DNA of 64,000 nt, taken from positions 138,576 to 202,575 of the forward strand of contig NZ_LMNA01000003.1 in assembly GCF_001422445.1 (NCBI RefSeq), read 5' to 3'. Shown piece after piece: positions 43,260 to 52,967 of the stretch. Below the pieces are notes generated by a model. That model worked only from the letters and a program-made list of their open reading frames with translations. It was not told the DNA's origin and made no database searches. The translations under genes were made by a program, and so were the position numbers. Positions within the stretch are counted from its first letter, which is position 1. Each line of letters begins with the position of its first letter. Source of the stretch: Pseudorhodoferax sp. Leaf274. GTDB taxonomy: Bacteria > Pseudomonadota > Gammaproteobacteria > Burkholderiales > Burkholderiaceae_C.

Positions 43260-44657
43260 TCAGTGGCCGGCGTGGCCGTTGGGGGACGAGGGAGGCGTGG
43301 GGGACGGCGGGGAAGGCGGGGATGGCGGCACGGCCATCGCCTGCTGCAGGCGGCTGTCGGCCAGCCAGAAGTCGCGCAGCGCCTCCACGGCCGCCGCCAC
43401 GCTGCGCACCTGCTCGCGCGCATCGGCCAGCAGCTCGAACACGCCGATCAGCATGCCGTTGTAACGCAGCAGGTTCTGCTCGGCGATGCGCTGGCGCAGC
43501 GGCACGACCTCGTCGCGCCAATGGCGTGCGAGGCCGTGCGCCGTGCGGTAGGCCGACCAGCTTTCGCGCACCTCCGAGCGGGCTTGCAGCGCCACGTCGG
43601 CGGCCTCGTGCAGGGACTGCCGGTAGCGGGCCTCGGCGCCGGCCCAGCGCACGCGGCCGAAGTCGAACAGCGGCAGTTCGACGGCCGCCTCCCAGCCGGT
43701 GGTGCGCGGCGCACCCGTGCTGCTCTTGCTCTGCACGCCGAGCTCCAGCAGGTTGACGAAGCCGGTGGCCTCGGCCAAGCCCAGCTGGCGGGCCAGGGCC
43801 TCGGCGCGCTGGCGCGCGGCCAGCAGGTCGAGCCGGCGTGCGATGGCCTGGTCCTCCGCCTGCACAGGCACCGCCTGCGCCGGCGGCAGCCCGGGCAGGC
43901 GTGCGGGCAGCTGCAGCGCGTGCAGCTGGGCGCCAGACAGGCCCAGGGCGCGCACCAGGCGTTCGCGTGCAGCCAGGGCGCGGTGGCGCGCACGCGCGAG
44001 GTCGGCCACGGCCTCGGCATGGAAGGCCTGCTCGCGCATCTGCGCCAGCGCCGGGAAGTTGCCGGCCTGGACCATGCGCCGGGCCAGCACATTGGCGGCA
44101 TCGGCCGCGTCCTGCACCTGCGCGAAGTACTGCACGAGCTGCTGCGCGGCCACGGCCTCGGTCCAGGCCTCGCGCGCCTGGCGGGCCTGTTCGACGGCGG
44201 CGGCCGCCGTCTCGGTCTGGGCCTGGGCGAAGCGCTCCTGCTCCACGCGCTGCGCGGCCGGCAGCGTGAGCAGGCCCAGGAGGTTGAACACCAGCGAGCG
44301 CTCGATCTCCAGCGCGCCGCCGCCTTCGCGCAGGCGGCCGAAGCCGAGCACGGGGTTGGCGAGCCGGCCCGCGCGCACGCGGTCGGCCTCGGCCACGCCC
44401 AGCGCGGCGAAGCGCGCCTGCAGGCCGCGGTGCTGCAGCAGCGCGAGTTCGACGGCGCCCTCCTGCGCAAGGGGCGCGCGCAGCAGTTCGGCGGCGCGCT
44501 GTGCGGCGCTGTCCTGGCTTTCGGCGGCGGGCGGGGCGGGCGGCGCCTGGCCGGTGCGCTCGCGCGTCAGCGCGGCCACGCGGTCCATGCCGCCGTCGGG
44601 CGAGAAGCTGGCGCAGCCGGACAGCAGCAGCACCAGCGGCAAGAGAAATCGGTTCAT
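43260..44657 (-). CDS. TolC-like outer-membrane efflux lipoprotein
   Basis: 465 residues. Lipobox LLSGC (Cys15) after MNRFLLPLVLL. Two repeats of the outer-membrane efflux protein fold: long coiled helices rich in Ala/Arg/Gln (VEQARQAREAWTEAVAAQQL, LARARHRALAARERLVRALG), with barrel strands such as WEAAVELPLFDFGRVRW. The last residues are Pro/Ser-rich and end NGHAGH, with two histidines that could bind metal. It is like CusC, but no RND pump or adaptor gene is present, so the partner is elsewhere or it has another role. The start chosen is ATG 44657. Confidence 0.85.
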   Translation of the reverse strand: MNRFLLPLVLLLSGCASFSPDGGMDRVAALTRERTGQAPPAPPAAESQDSAAQRAAELLRAPLAQEGAVELALLQHRGLQARFAALGVAEADRVRAGRLANPVLGFGRLREGGGALEIERSLVFNLLGLLTLPAAQRVEQERFAQAQTETAAAAVEQARQAREAWTEAVAAQQLVQYFAQVQDAADAANVLARRMVQAGNFPALAQMREQAFHAEAVADLARARHRALAARERLVRALGLSGAQLHALQLPARLPGLPPAQAVPVQAEDQAIARRLDLLAARQRAEALARQLGLAEATGFVNLLELGVQSKSSTGAPRTTGWEAAVELPLFDFGRVRWAGAEARYRQSLHEAADVALQARSEVRESWSAYRTAHGLARHWRDEVVPLRQRIAEQNLLRYNGMLIGVFELLADAREQVRSVAAAVEALRDFWLADSRLQQAMAVPPSPPSPPSPTPPSSPNGHAGH

Positions 44658-44767
44658 GGTTCGACGGATCTGGATGCCGCTGCGCCCGGCGGGGCGGCAA
44701 CGGCCGGCGCGCATGCAGGCTGCACGCGCGAGCGGGCTCCGGCCTGCGGGCGGCAGGCCGTGCGGCG

Positions 44768-45166
44768 TCAGACCGTTCGGGGTGGGCGCTCGGGGCCGTC
44801 GCGCTCGAAGCGCACGGCCTCGGCGGGCAAGGGCGGGAACGTGGCGGCCGGCAGCGCGATGGCCGGCATGGGCGCCTGGCCGGGGCCGGTCAGCGTGGTC
44901 AGCGCGCAGAACGCCGCGCACTGGGTGCAGGCCTGGTGTGCGGCGTGGTCGCCGCCGCCGTGCCCATCGTGGCCCATGCTGTGGTCGCCCGCGGCCACGG
45001 CCATCGCGTGGTGGCCATGCTGCGCCTGTGCTCCGTGCGCGCCGTGCGGCTGCTCTGCCGCGACCGGCGCGGCTGCGGGCGCGCACAGCATCGCCGCGGC
45101 CAGCGCGCCGCGCACCGGCAGCAGCACGGCCAGCAGCAGGATCAGCGAGAGGCGCAGCAGCTTCAC
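44768..45166 (-). CDS. His-rich DUF2946-like exported protein
   Basis: 132 residues, GTG start at 45166, 14 bases after cueR. N-terminal hydrophobic segment (LLRLSLILLLAVLLPVRGALA) as signal or anchor. A His-rich stretch follows (HGAHGAQAQHGHHAM, HSMGHDGHGGGDHAAH) and then CTQCAAFC, the Cys pattern of DUF2946-type proteins. Likely binds copper or other metals outside the inner membrane. Inferred from composition and context; not a known enzyme. The tail is Pro-rich. Confidence 0.7.
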   Translation of the reverse strand: MKLLRLSLILLLAVLLPVRGALAAAMLCAPAAAPVAAEQPHGAHGAQAQHGHHAMAVAAGDHSMGHDGHGGGDHAAHQACTQCAAFCALTTLTGPGQAPMPAIALPAATFPPLPAEAVRFERDGPERPPRTV

Positions 45167-45180
45167 GGCGGCCAGTGTAG

Positions 45181-45579
45181 TCAGGCGCTGTGGCTGGCCA
45201 GCGAATCGATGATCGGGCAGTCCGGCCGGTCGTCGCCGTGGCAGCAGTGCACCAGGTGCTGCAGCGTGGACTTCATCGCCTGCAGCTCGGCGAGCTTGGC
45301 GTCCAGCTCCGCGAGGTGCGCCTGCGCCAGCGCCTTGACCTGGCGGCTCGGGCGCTTGCGGTCCCACCACAGGCCCAGCAGCTCGCGGATCTGCTCGATC
45401 GAAAAGCCCAGGTCGCGCGCGTGGCGGATGAAGCGCAGCGTGCCGATGTCCTTGTCGCCATAGAGCCGGTAGCCGGCCTCGCTGCGCGCGGCCTCCGGAA
45501 ACAGGCCCACGCCCTCGTAGTGGCGGATCATCTTGGCCGAGACACCCGTGGCCTTGGCGGCCTCGCCGATGTTCATCAT
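45181..45579 (-). CDS. cueR: Copper-responsive MerR regulator CueR
   Basis: 132 residues from ATG 45579 (AGGAG 7 bases upstream) or 131 from the adjacent ATG at 45576. Winged helix N-terminus ([21 protein letters not shown]). Dimerisation helix, and a C-terminal metal loop [14 protein letters not shown]. With the second ATG the Cu(I)-binding cysteines fall at 112 and 120, as in E. coli CueR. Activates promoters with a 19-base spacer by twisting the DNA when Cu(I) binds. Two such promoters lie 2.2 kb upstream, before copA and copZ. Overlaps copA by 4 bases. Confidence 0.95.
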   Translation of the reverse strand: MMNIGEAAKATGVSAKMIRHYEGVGLFPEAARSEAGYRLYGDKDIGTLRFIRHARDLGFSIEQIRELLGLWWDRKRPSRQVKALAQAHLAELDAKLAELQAMKSTLQHLVHCCHGDDRPDCPIIDSLASHSA

Positions 45580-47771
45580 GGGGTACTCCTTTGCGCACTG
45601 CCGCGCCAGCGGCGCAGCAGCAGCGCATTGCCGACCACGCTGACGCTGGACAGCGCCATCGCGCCGCCGGCGATCACCGGGTTCAGCAGGCCCAGCGCGG
45701 CCAGCGGGATGCCCAGTGCGTTGTAGCCGAAGGCCCACCACAGGTTCTGGCGGATCTTGGCGCTGGTGCGGCGCGACAGGTCCAGCGCGTCGGCCACCAG
45801 GCGCAGGTCGCCGCGCATGAGCGTGATGTCGGCCGTCTCGGTGGCCACGTCGGCACCGCCGGCCATCGCGAAGCCGCACGATGCCGCGGCCAGCGCCGGG
45901 CCGTCGTTGAGCCCGTCGCCGACGAAGGCCACCACCTGGCCGGCCGCGCGCTCGCGCTGCACCACGGCGGCCTTGTCTTGGGGCAGCATCTCCGCCTGCA
46001 CGCGCGCGATGCCCAGCGCCTGGCCCACGGCCTCGGCCGCGCCGCGGTTGTCACCGGTCAGCATCAGGGTCTGGATGCCCAGCGCGTGCAGCCGCGCGAT
46101 GGCGGCCGCGGCCGAGGGCTTGACGGTGTCGCCGAAGGCCAGCAGGCCCAGCACGCGGTCGGCATCGAGCAGCCAGGAGACGGTGCGGCCAGCCTGCTCC
46201 AGCTGCCGGGCCTCCATGGCCAGTGCGCCGGCGTCGAGCCCGCGTTCGCGCAGCAGCCGCGTGCTGCCCAGCGCCAGCAGCCGGCCCTCCACCGTGCCCT
46301 GCACGCCGCGGCCGGGCAGGGCCTGCGCGTCCTGCACGGCGGGCACGGACAGGCCCTGAGCGCGTTCGCGCACGGCCAGCGCGAGCGGGTGGCTGCTGCT
46401 GGCCTGCAAGGCCGCGGCGTGGCGGAGCACGGCCTCCAGCGCAAGGCCGGCGGCCGGGCGCACGGCCGCCAGCGCGGGCTTGCCTTCGGTCAGCGTGCCG
46501 GTCTTGTCGAAGGCCACGCGCGTGACGGCGTGCGCGGTTTCCAGCGCCTGCGCGTCCTTGATCAGGATGCCGTGGCGCGCCGCCACGCCGGTGCCCGCCA
46601 TGATGGCGGCCGGCGTGGCCAGGCCCAGCGCGCAGGGGCAGGCGATCACGAGCACCGACACCGCGTTGACGAGGGCCTGCTCCCAGTCGCCGCCCACCAC
46701 CACCCAGCCCGCCAGCGTGGCCAGCGCGATGAGCAGCACGACGGGCACGAACACCGCGCTCACGCGGTCCACCAGGCGCTGGATCGGCGCCTTGGCGGCC
46801 TGGGCCGACTCGACCATGCGGATGATGCGGGCCAGCGTGGTCTCGGCGCCCACCGCCAGCGTGCGCACCGTGAGCAGCCCCTCGCCATTGATGGCGCCAC
46901 CCGTCACGCGCTCGCCCGGGCCCTTGGCCACGGGCAGGCTCTCGCCGGTCAGCAGCGATTCGTCCACATGGGTCTGGCCCAGCACGATCTCGCCGTCCAC
47001 GGCGATGCGGTCGCCCGGGCGCACCAGAACGAGGTCGCCGACCACGAGCTGCTCGACCGCGATCTCCTGCTCCACGCCGTCCCTGCGCACGCGCGCCCGG
47101 GTCGGCCGCAATGCGTTGAGTGCGCGGATCGCGTCCAGCGTCTGGCGCTTGGCGCGCTGCTCGAGCCACTTGCCCAGCAGCACCAGCGTGATGACGGCGG
47201 CCGAGGCCTCGAAGTAGAGGTGCGGTTCGCTGCCATGCCCGCTGTGCTGCAACAGCAGGTACAGCGACAGTCCGAAGGCCGCCGAGGTGCCCAGCGCGAC
47301 CAGCAGGTCCATGTTGCCGCTGCGCGCGCGCAGCGCCGCCCAGCCCGCACGGTAGAAGCGCGCGCCCAGCCAGAACTGCACGGGCGTGGCCAGCAGCAGC
47401 TGCACCCAGCCCGGCGGCATCCAGTGCACGCCGAAGGGCTGGGCCAGCATGGGCGCGACCAGGGGCAGCGTGAGCGCGGCGGCCACGGCCACCGGCCACC
47501 AGGGCGTGCCGGCCGGTTCGGCGGTGGCGGCACGGGCATCGGTCAGCACGCGCGCCGGGTAGCCGGCTGCAGCCGTGGCCGCCACCAGCGCCTGCACCTG
47601 CACGCTGGACTGGGCCTGCACCGTGGCCTGTTCGCTGGCCAGGTTGACGGACGCATCCAGCACGCCGGGCACGGCGCGCAGCACCTTCTCGACACGGCCC
47701 ACGCAGGACGCGCAGCTCATGCCTTCGATCTGCAGGCGCAGCGGGGAACCGACGGTGGTGGAAGAGGCCAT
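45576..47771 (-). CDS. copA: Copper-translocating P-type ATPase CopA
   Basis: 731 residues. One N-terminal metal-binding domain with GMSCASC (17-23), eight membrane helices, [12 protein letters not shown] (the transmembrane CPC Cu(I) site), phosphorylation Asp422 in [12 protein letters not shown]-locus region [11 protein letters not shown], and hinge [13 protein letters not shown]. Pumps Cu(I) out of the cytoplasm. First gene of the copper operon; divergent from copZ. The -10 of its CueR promoter ends 6 bases before the ATG, so the message is probably leaderless. Confidence 0.97.
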   Translation of the reverse strand: MASSTTVGSPLRLQIEGMSCASCVGRVEKVLRAVPGVLDASVNLASEQATVQAQSSVQVQALVAATAAAGYPARVLTDARAATAEPAGTPWWPVAVAAALTLPLVAPMLAQPFGVHWMPPGWVQLLLATPVQFWLGARFYRAGWAALRARSGNMDLLVALGTSAAFGLSLYLLLQHSGHGSEPHLYFEASAAVITLVLLGKWLEQRAKRQTLDAIRALNALRPTRARVRRDGVEQEIAVEQLVVGDLVLVRPGDRIAVDGEIVLGQTHVDESLLTGESLPVAKGPGERVTGGAINGEGLLTVRTLAVGAETTLARIIRMVESAQAAKAPIQRLVDRVSAVFVPVVLLIALATLAGWVVVGGDWEQALVNAVSVLVIACPCALGLATPAAIMAGTGVAARHGILIKDAQALETAHAVTRVAFDKTGTLTEGKPALAAVRPAAGLALEAVLRHAAALQASSSHPLALAVRERAQGLSVPAVQDAQALPGRGVQGTVEGRLLALGSTRLLRERGLDAGALAMEARQLEQAGRTVSWLLDADRVLGLLAFGDTVKPSAAAAIARLHALGIQTLMLTGDNRGAAEAVGQALGIARVQAEMLPQDKAAVVQRERAAGQVVAFVGDGLNDGPALAAASCGFAMAGGADVATETADITLMRGDLRLVADALDLSRRTSAKIRQNLWWAFGYNALGIPLAALGLLNPVIAGGAMALSSVSVVGNALLLRRWRGSAQRSTP

Positions 47772-47777
47772 GGCGGC

Positions 47778-47809
47778 ATTGTCTGGCTTGCCACGGTGGG
47801 AAGGTCAAG
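47778..47809 (-). promoter_or_regulatory. CueR-type promoter of copA (19-base spacer)
   Basis: Read on the minus strand: -35 TTGACC (47808-47803), a 19-base spacer holding the inverted repeat CTTCCCACCGTGGCAAG, and -10 GACAAT (47783-47778). The 19-base spacer and CCCAnnnTGG-like dyad are hallmarks of MerR/CueR-controlled promoters. Start is predicted at or beside the copA ATG. Confidence 0.8.
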
Positions 47810-47860
47810 CGCTGCCCGCGCGGATTCCACGTCTGCAGCAGGGGCATGTCGGCCAGGCCT

Positions 47861-47891
47861 TTGACCTTGCCATGGTGGAAAGGATGACACT
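47861..47891 (+). promoter_or_regulatory. CueR-type promoter of copZ (19-base spacer)
   Basis: -35 TTGACC (47861-47866), a 19-base spacer containing TTGCCATGGTGGAAAGG, and -10 GACACT (47886-47891). The dyad CCTTGCCATGGTGGAAAGG matches the CueR operator pattern. The predicted start is about 20 bases before the copZ ATG, leaving room for the AGGAG at 47907-47911. Confidence 0.75.
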
Positions 47892-47917
47892 CGCGCCATC
47901 GTTTCCAGGAGCACCCC

Positions 47918-48124
47918 ATGCTGACATTCGACGTGCAAGACATGAGCTGCGGCCACTGCGTGGCCAGCATCACCAAGGCCGTGCAGGCGGCCGATCCAAA
48001 GGCCAAGGTGGAGGTCGACCTGGCGCGCCACCGCGTCCAGGTGCAGCCGGCGCTGGCCGATGCGGCGGCCGTGCAGCAGGCCATTGCCGCTGCCGGCTTC
48101 ACGCCCACGCAGGTGCCGGGCTGA
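47918..48124 (+). CDS. copZ: Copper chaperone CopZ
   Basis: 68 residues, one heavy-metal-associated domain (beta-alpha-beta-beta-alpha-beta) with the Cu(I) site DMSCGHCVASI (Cys11, Cys14). AGGAG is 7 bases before the ATG. Carries Cu(I) in the cytoplasm, to CopA and to CueR. Transcribed away from copA under its own CueR-type promoter. Converges on the ABC permease gene. Confidence 0.95.
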   Translation: MLTFDVQDMSCGHCVASITKAVQAADPKAKVEVDLARHRVQVQPALADAAAVQQAIAAAGFTPTQVPG

Positions 48125-48145
48125 GCCGCTGCGCGGTGCCCGGGC

Positions 48146-48952
48146 TCAGCCCTTGAAGCGCTTGCGCGTGAGCGCCAATGCCACCCAGAACGCCACCACC
48201 GCATAGGCCACCACCACGAGCCCGTGGCGCAGCGCGTGCGCGGGCCAGCGGTCCATGAACAGCGGCCGCACCAGCTCCACGGCATTGGTCAGCGGCAGCC
48301 AGTCGGACACCAGGCGCACCACCTCGGGCAGCTGCTCGCGCGGGAAGAACACGCCCGACAGGAACATCATGGGCGTGAGCACCAGCGTGAAGTAATAGGT
48401 GAAGAAGTCGTAGCCCTTGGCCAGCGCGTTGAAGATCAGCGCGATGGCGCTGAACATGATGCCCGCCACCAGCAGCACGGGCAGCGCCACGAGCAGCTTG
48501 GGGCTGTGGCTGATGCCCAGCGCAAGCATCACGCACAGGATGGCGGTGACCGTGAAGATCGACTTGAACGCGGCCCAGAGCAGTTCGGCCAGCACCAGGT
48601 TGTCCAGGTTCACGGGCGCGTTCATGATGCCCTCCCAGGTCTTTTGCACATGCATGCGCGAGAAGGCCGAGTACAGCGCCTCGAACGAGGCCGCGTTCAT
48701 CGCGCTCATGCAGATCGAGCCCGAGGCCAGGAACAGGATGTAGGGCACCTTCTCGCCGCCGATGTCGACCTGGCCGACCAGCGCACCCATGCCGTAGCCG
48801 AAGGCCACCAGCCACATCAGCGGCTCGGCGATGTTGCCGACCAGGCTGGGAATGGCCAGCTTGCGCCAGACCAGCAGGTTGCGCAGGAACACGGGCCACC
48901 AGCGGCCGGAGATCTGTGGCGTGCGCCAGATGCTTTGGGTTGTCGTGTTCAT
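48146..48952 (-). CDS. ABC-2 type transporter permease, NodJ-like
   Basis: 268 residues from ATG 48952. Six membrane helices in the ABC-2 layout (PSLVGNIAEPLMWLVAFGYG, LLWAAFKSIFTVTAILCVML, ITYYFTLVLTPMMFLSGVFF). The motif YIlFLASGSI and LFSGVFFPREQLP-like region follow the NodJ family, which exports lipo-oligosaccharides or drugs. Works with the ATPase encoded 103 bases upstream on the same strand. Substrate unknown. Confidence 0.88.
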   Translation of the reverse strand: MNTTTQSIWRTPQISGRWWPVFLRNLLVWRKLAIPSLVGNIAEPLMWLVAFGYGMGALVGQVDIGGEKVPYILFLASGSICMSAMNAASFEALYSAFSRMHVQKTWEGIMNAPVNLDNLVLAELLWAAFKSIFTVTAILCVMLALGISHSPKLLVALPVLLVAGIMFSAIALIFNALAKGYDFFTYYFTLVLTPMMFLSGVFFPREQLPEVVRLVSDWLPLTNAVELVRPLFMDRWPAHALRHGLVVVAYAVVAFWVALALTRKRFKG

Positions 48953-49025
48953 GCGTCGCATCCGTACGGTTTTGTGTGTGCCCATGTCATGTGGTCGGCA
49001 ACCTTGACGCGTTCGCTGGGGCGAT

Positions 49026-49039
49026 CCCCGCAAGCGGGG
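49026..49039 (-). other. Intercistronic stem-loop between the ABC ATPase and permease genes
   Basis: CCCCGC (49026-49031) pairs with GCGGGG (49034-49039) around AA, in the 103-base gap 48953-49055. No T-run on either strand, so not a classic terminator. It may set relative expression of the two subunits. Nothing else recognised in the gap. Confidence 0.4.
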
Positions 49040-49055
49040 CCCCTCGCCTGCGCGC

Positions 49056-50006
<951 letters not shown>

Positions 50007-50086
50007 GCGGGCATTGTCGGCGAGCGGCCAGCGGCCGCCCGTCGGGGTCTGCGCGCGCCGGTGGGAACCGCCGCGCGCCCGCATGC

Positions 50087-52840
50087 CTACTGCCGTTCCA
50101 CCGCGATGTTGGAGACGATGGCCCGGCCCCGCACGCCCACGAAGTTCAGTGTCAGCTTGCCGTCGGCCACCGTGGCCGTGAAGCTGCGCGCCGTCGCGGT
50201 CCGGATGGCGCCCGTGCCCTGGAAGATGTCCATGTTGGCGATGGCCGTGGCACCTTCGGCGTTGACGTTGAACACGCGCGCACCCGCGGCGGTGGCGGTG
50301 GGCTCCAGGAAGCCGAGGGTCACCTTGTAGGTGCCGTTGGCCACCGGAATCTCGTAGGTGAAGTCGGTCCCCTCGCGCCACATGTCCCAGACGCGGCCCT
50401 TCTCGGGGATCGTCGTGGTGCCCAGGCCGTTGATCGCGATGGCGGCCGACAGGCCCACGTTGCTGCGGCCGGACAGCGGTGGCAGGTCGCCGTTCAGGAA
50501 GTAGTTGTCCGAGCCGTAGACGTTGTTGCCCAGCAGCGGATCGTTGGACACCAAGCCGCTGGCCAGCTGTCCGGCCGCGATGTAGACGTTGGTCGCGTTC
50601 TTTGCCGGCAGGTTCCAGTTGACGAAGTCCGTCACCGTCTCGCTGCCGTGCGTGCCGACCGCCGTGATGGTGTTGGCGCCCGCCGCGAGCGCGACCTCGC
50701 CGAAGTTGCAGACCTTGACCGGGCATTCCGCGGCGGCCTTGCGGGCCACTTCGACGCCGTTGACGCGCAGCGCGACCGAGGCCGCGTTGCTGTACACCTT
50801 GACCTGCGCCGTCTTGTAGACGCGGTCCGTGTGGCGGCGCTCGGCGATGTAGGTGACCGGCGCCTGCGACCAGTTGGCCTTGTAGAAGAAGAAGACGTCC
50901 TTCTTCACGTCGCGGCCGAAGGTCACGATGCCCTTGGTGTTGGTCTGGCCGATGTCGCCCTCGTGCCGGTTGCCGGAGCCGAAGTCGAACATGTTCCAGA
51001 TCCAGGTGCCCATCAGGTAGGGGCGCTGCACCATCTGCTCGTACGCCTTCTCGTGCACGTAGTTGGCATAACCCTCGGGCTGGTAGCAGATGCGCGTGGA
51101 GCCGCTGGTGTCGCTGGAGCACACGCGGCCGGCGCGCACGTTGTCGGTGTGGTGCGTCAGGCCGCTGCCGGCGCCGTACTCGGTCACGCCGATCGGCTGC
51201 GTGGGGCTGCTGGCGTGGATCTGGTCGAGGTTCTCGCCCAGCTGCGTCTCCGACTGGCCGTAGTACCACTGGAAGTAGCGGTTGACGCTGAAGCTGTCCG
51301 TCACCCCGGTCAGCGTGATGGCGTCCGGGCGGATCACGTCGCCGCTGCGGTTGATCTGGTTGGCCAGCGTGGTGATGCGCGAGGGGTCCTCGGCCTTGGC
51401 CACGTCGTGCAGGCTCTTGAACATGGGCCGGACGTTGTTCTGCGTGTCATCGCCGCCCTGCACCTCGTTGCCCACCGACCAGATGCCGACGGACGCGTTG
51501 TTGAACTTCTGCCGGATGAGTTCGCGCAGCTGCTCGCGGGCGTTCTCCGCGAAGCCGGTGGACTCGGGGTCGACCGTGCGCCCGCCGAGCGCCGTGGAGT
51601 TGACCAGCGGCAGCTCGGCCATGACCACCAGGCCGAGCTTGTCGGCTTGCGCCACCGCGTAGTCGGAGTGCGGGTAGTGGGCCATGCGCAGCGTGTTGGC
51701 GCCCACCTCCTTGATGAGCTCGAACGAGCGGTCGATGTCCTCGTGCGACACGGCCCAGGCCTTGCCCAGCATGTCCTGGTGCATGTTCACGCCGTGCAGC
51801 GGCACGCTGCGGCCGTTCAGGAAGAAGCCGGTGTTCGGGTCGAAGCGCATCTCGCGCACGCCGAAGTCGCGCACCACCTTGTCGATGGCGGTGCCCGCGC
51901 CGTCCTTCAGTTCGACGACCAGCTTGTGCAGGTAGGGATCCGCCAGGCCCTGCCACAGGCGCACACCGGCGACGTTGAGATCCTGGCTGACCGTGGCCTT
52001 CTCGCCGGGCCGCAGCGAGACGGTGCTGGAGACCGATTGCTTGACCGTCTTGCCTTCGGCGTCGAGCAGCGACGCCGTCACCGTGTAGTTGCCCGCCGCC
52101 GCGAGGGCGTTCTCCAGCTTGGTGGCCACGTTCACCACCGCGCTGGTGCCGGAGACGGAGGCAGTCCTGGCGTAGATCCCAGGCCCGCCCAGGTCGCCCA
52201 GCGCGATGTGGGCCTTGTTCGGCGTCGAGACCAGCGAGACGCCGCGGTACAGGCCGCCGGACATGTTGAAGTCCCCGCTCAGCGGAGCGATGGCATTGGC
52301 CTCGCCGTCGCGCGCGGCGCGCCGGTTGTCGGTCTTGACGACGAGCACGTTGCGCCCGGCTTTCAGCTGGTCGGTGACATCGAAGCGGAAGGCCGTGAAT
52401 GCGCCGCGGTGCTGGCCCAGCTTGACACCGTTGAGCCAGACGTCCGCGGTGATGCTGGCCGCGTCGAACTGCAGCCACCTGGTGCCGCCGGACTGCGTGC
52501 CGCCGTCGAATTCCAGCTGGTACCAGCCCACGCCGCGCTGGTATTCCGGCGTGGAGGGGGTGGACTGGGCCGTCGTGGCCGCATCGCCCGCGTTCCACGT
52601 GTGCGGCAGGTTGACGGACGACCAGTTGGACGTGTTGGCGCCCAGGGCCTGCTCGTCGGACAGGCTGTCGTCGAGCACGAAACGCCAGTTCCTGGCCAGT
52701 TCGGTCACGGTGCGGACCTGGTCGACGGTGACGGCCGGCGCGGACGGATCGTCTCCGCCGCCGCACCCGACCGCGAGTGCGGCGGTCAGGGATGCGACCA
52801 GGATGGCCTTGGCAATGGGGTTCAACGCATGGTGGTTCAT
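50087..52840 (-). CDS. Glycoside hydrolase family 2 lipoprotein (beta-galactosidase-like)
   Basis: 917 residues, ATG 52840 with GAGGAG upstream. Lipobox LAVGC (Cys26) followed by GGGDD. GH2 sugar-binding and Ig-like domains (about 40-340), then the TIM barrel (about 345-650) with acid/base Glu459 (SVGNEVQ) and nucleophile Glu554 (GVTEYGAG). C-terminal region: a DUF4982/Ig-like domain and a malectin-like module about 790-917 (TYKVTLGFLEPTATAAGARVF). Lipidated envelope enzyme likely to release galactosyl, glucuronyl or mannosyl units from oligosaccharides; the exact sugar is not clear. Follows GH3 by 127 bases. Confidence 0.9.
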   Translation of the reverse strand: MNHHALNPIAKAILVASLTAALAVGCGGGDDPSAPAVTVDQVRTVTELARNWRFVLDDSLSDEQALGANTSNWSSVNLPHTWNAGDAATTAQSTPSTPEYQRGVGWYQLEFDGGTQSGGTRWLQFDAASITADVWLNGVKLGQHRGAFTAFRFDVTDQLKAGRNVLVVKTDNRRAARDGEANAIAPLSGDFNMSGGLYRGVSLVSTPNKAHIALGDLGGPGIYARTASVSGTSAVVNVATKLENALAAAGNYTVTASLLDAEGKTVKQSVSSTVSLRPGEKATVSQDLNVAGVRLWQGLADPYLHKLVVELKDGAGTAIDKVVRDFGVREMRFDPNTGFFLNGRSVPLHGVNMHQDMLGKAWAVSHEDIDRSFELIKEVGANTLRMAHYPHSDYAVAQADKLGLVVMAELPLVNSTALGGRTVDPESTGFAENAREQLRELIRQKFNNASVGIWSVGNEVQGGDDTQNNVRPMFKSLHDVAKAEDPSRITTLANQINRSGDVIRPDAITLTGVTDSFSVNRYFQWYYGQSETQLGENLDQIHASSPTQPIGVTEYGAGSGLTHHTDNVRAGRVCSSDTSGSTRICYQPEGYANYVHEKAYEQMVQRPYLMGTWIWNMFDFGSGNRHEGDIGQTNTKGIVTFGRDVKKDVFFFYKANWSQAPVTYIAERRHTDRVYKTAQVKVYSNAASVALRVNGVEVARKAAAECPVKVCNFGEVALAAGANTITAVGTHGSETVTDFVNWNLPAKNATNVYIAAGQLASGLVSNDPLLGNNVYGSDNYFLNGDLPPLSGRSNVGLSAAIAINGLGTTTIPEKGRVWDMWREGTDFTYEIPVANGTYKVTLGFLEPTATAAGARVFNVNAEGATAIANMDIFQGTGAIRTATARSFTATVADGKLTLNFVGVRGRAIVSNIAVERQ

Positions 52841-52920
52841 GGGAGTCTCCTCTCGTGTTCTCGGAGGGTGCAGAAGGTGTGGCGTGGTGGCGCCGCGCGG
52901 TGCTGCGCCCGCGCGTGCGG

Positions 52921-52952
52921 CCCCTGGCGCGCCGTGGCCGGCGCGCCAGGGG
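52921..52952 (-). other. Strong intercistronic stem-loop between GH3 and GH2 genes
   Basis: A perfect 13-bp stem, CCCCTGGCGCGCC (52921-52933) with GGCGCGCCAGGGG (52940-52952), six-base loop, in the 127-base gap 52841-52967. There is no T-run, so it may slow or partly stop transcription or protect mRNA ends instead of acting as an intrinsic terminator. Confidence 0.6.
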
Positions 52953-52967
52953 AGGCGTCCCGGTGCT

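Noticed and set aside
49026..49039. Rho-independent terminator inside the NodIJ-like operon
   Set aside because: The stem is short and there is no T-run on either strand.
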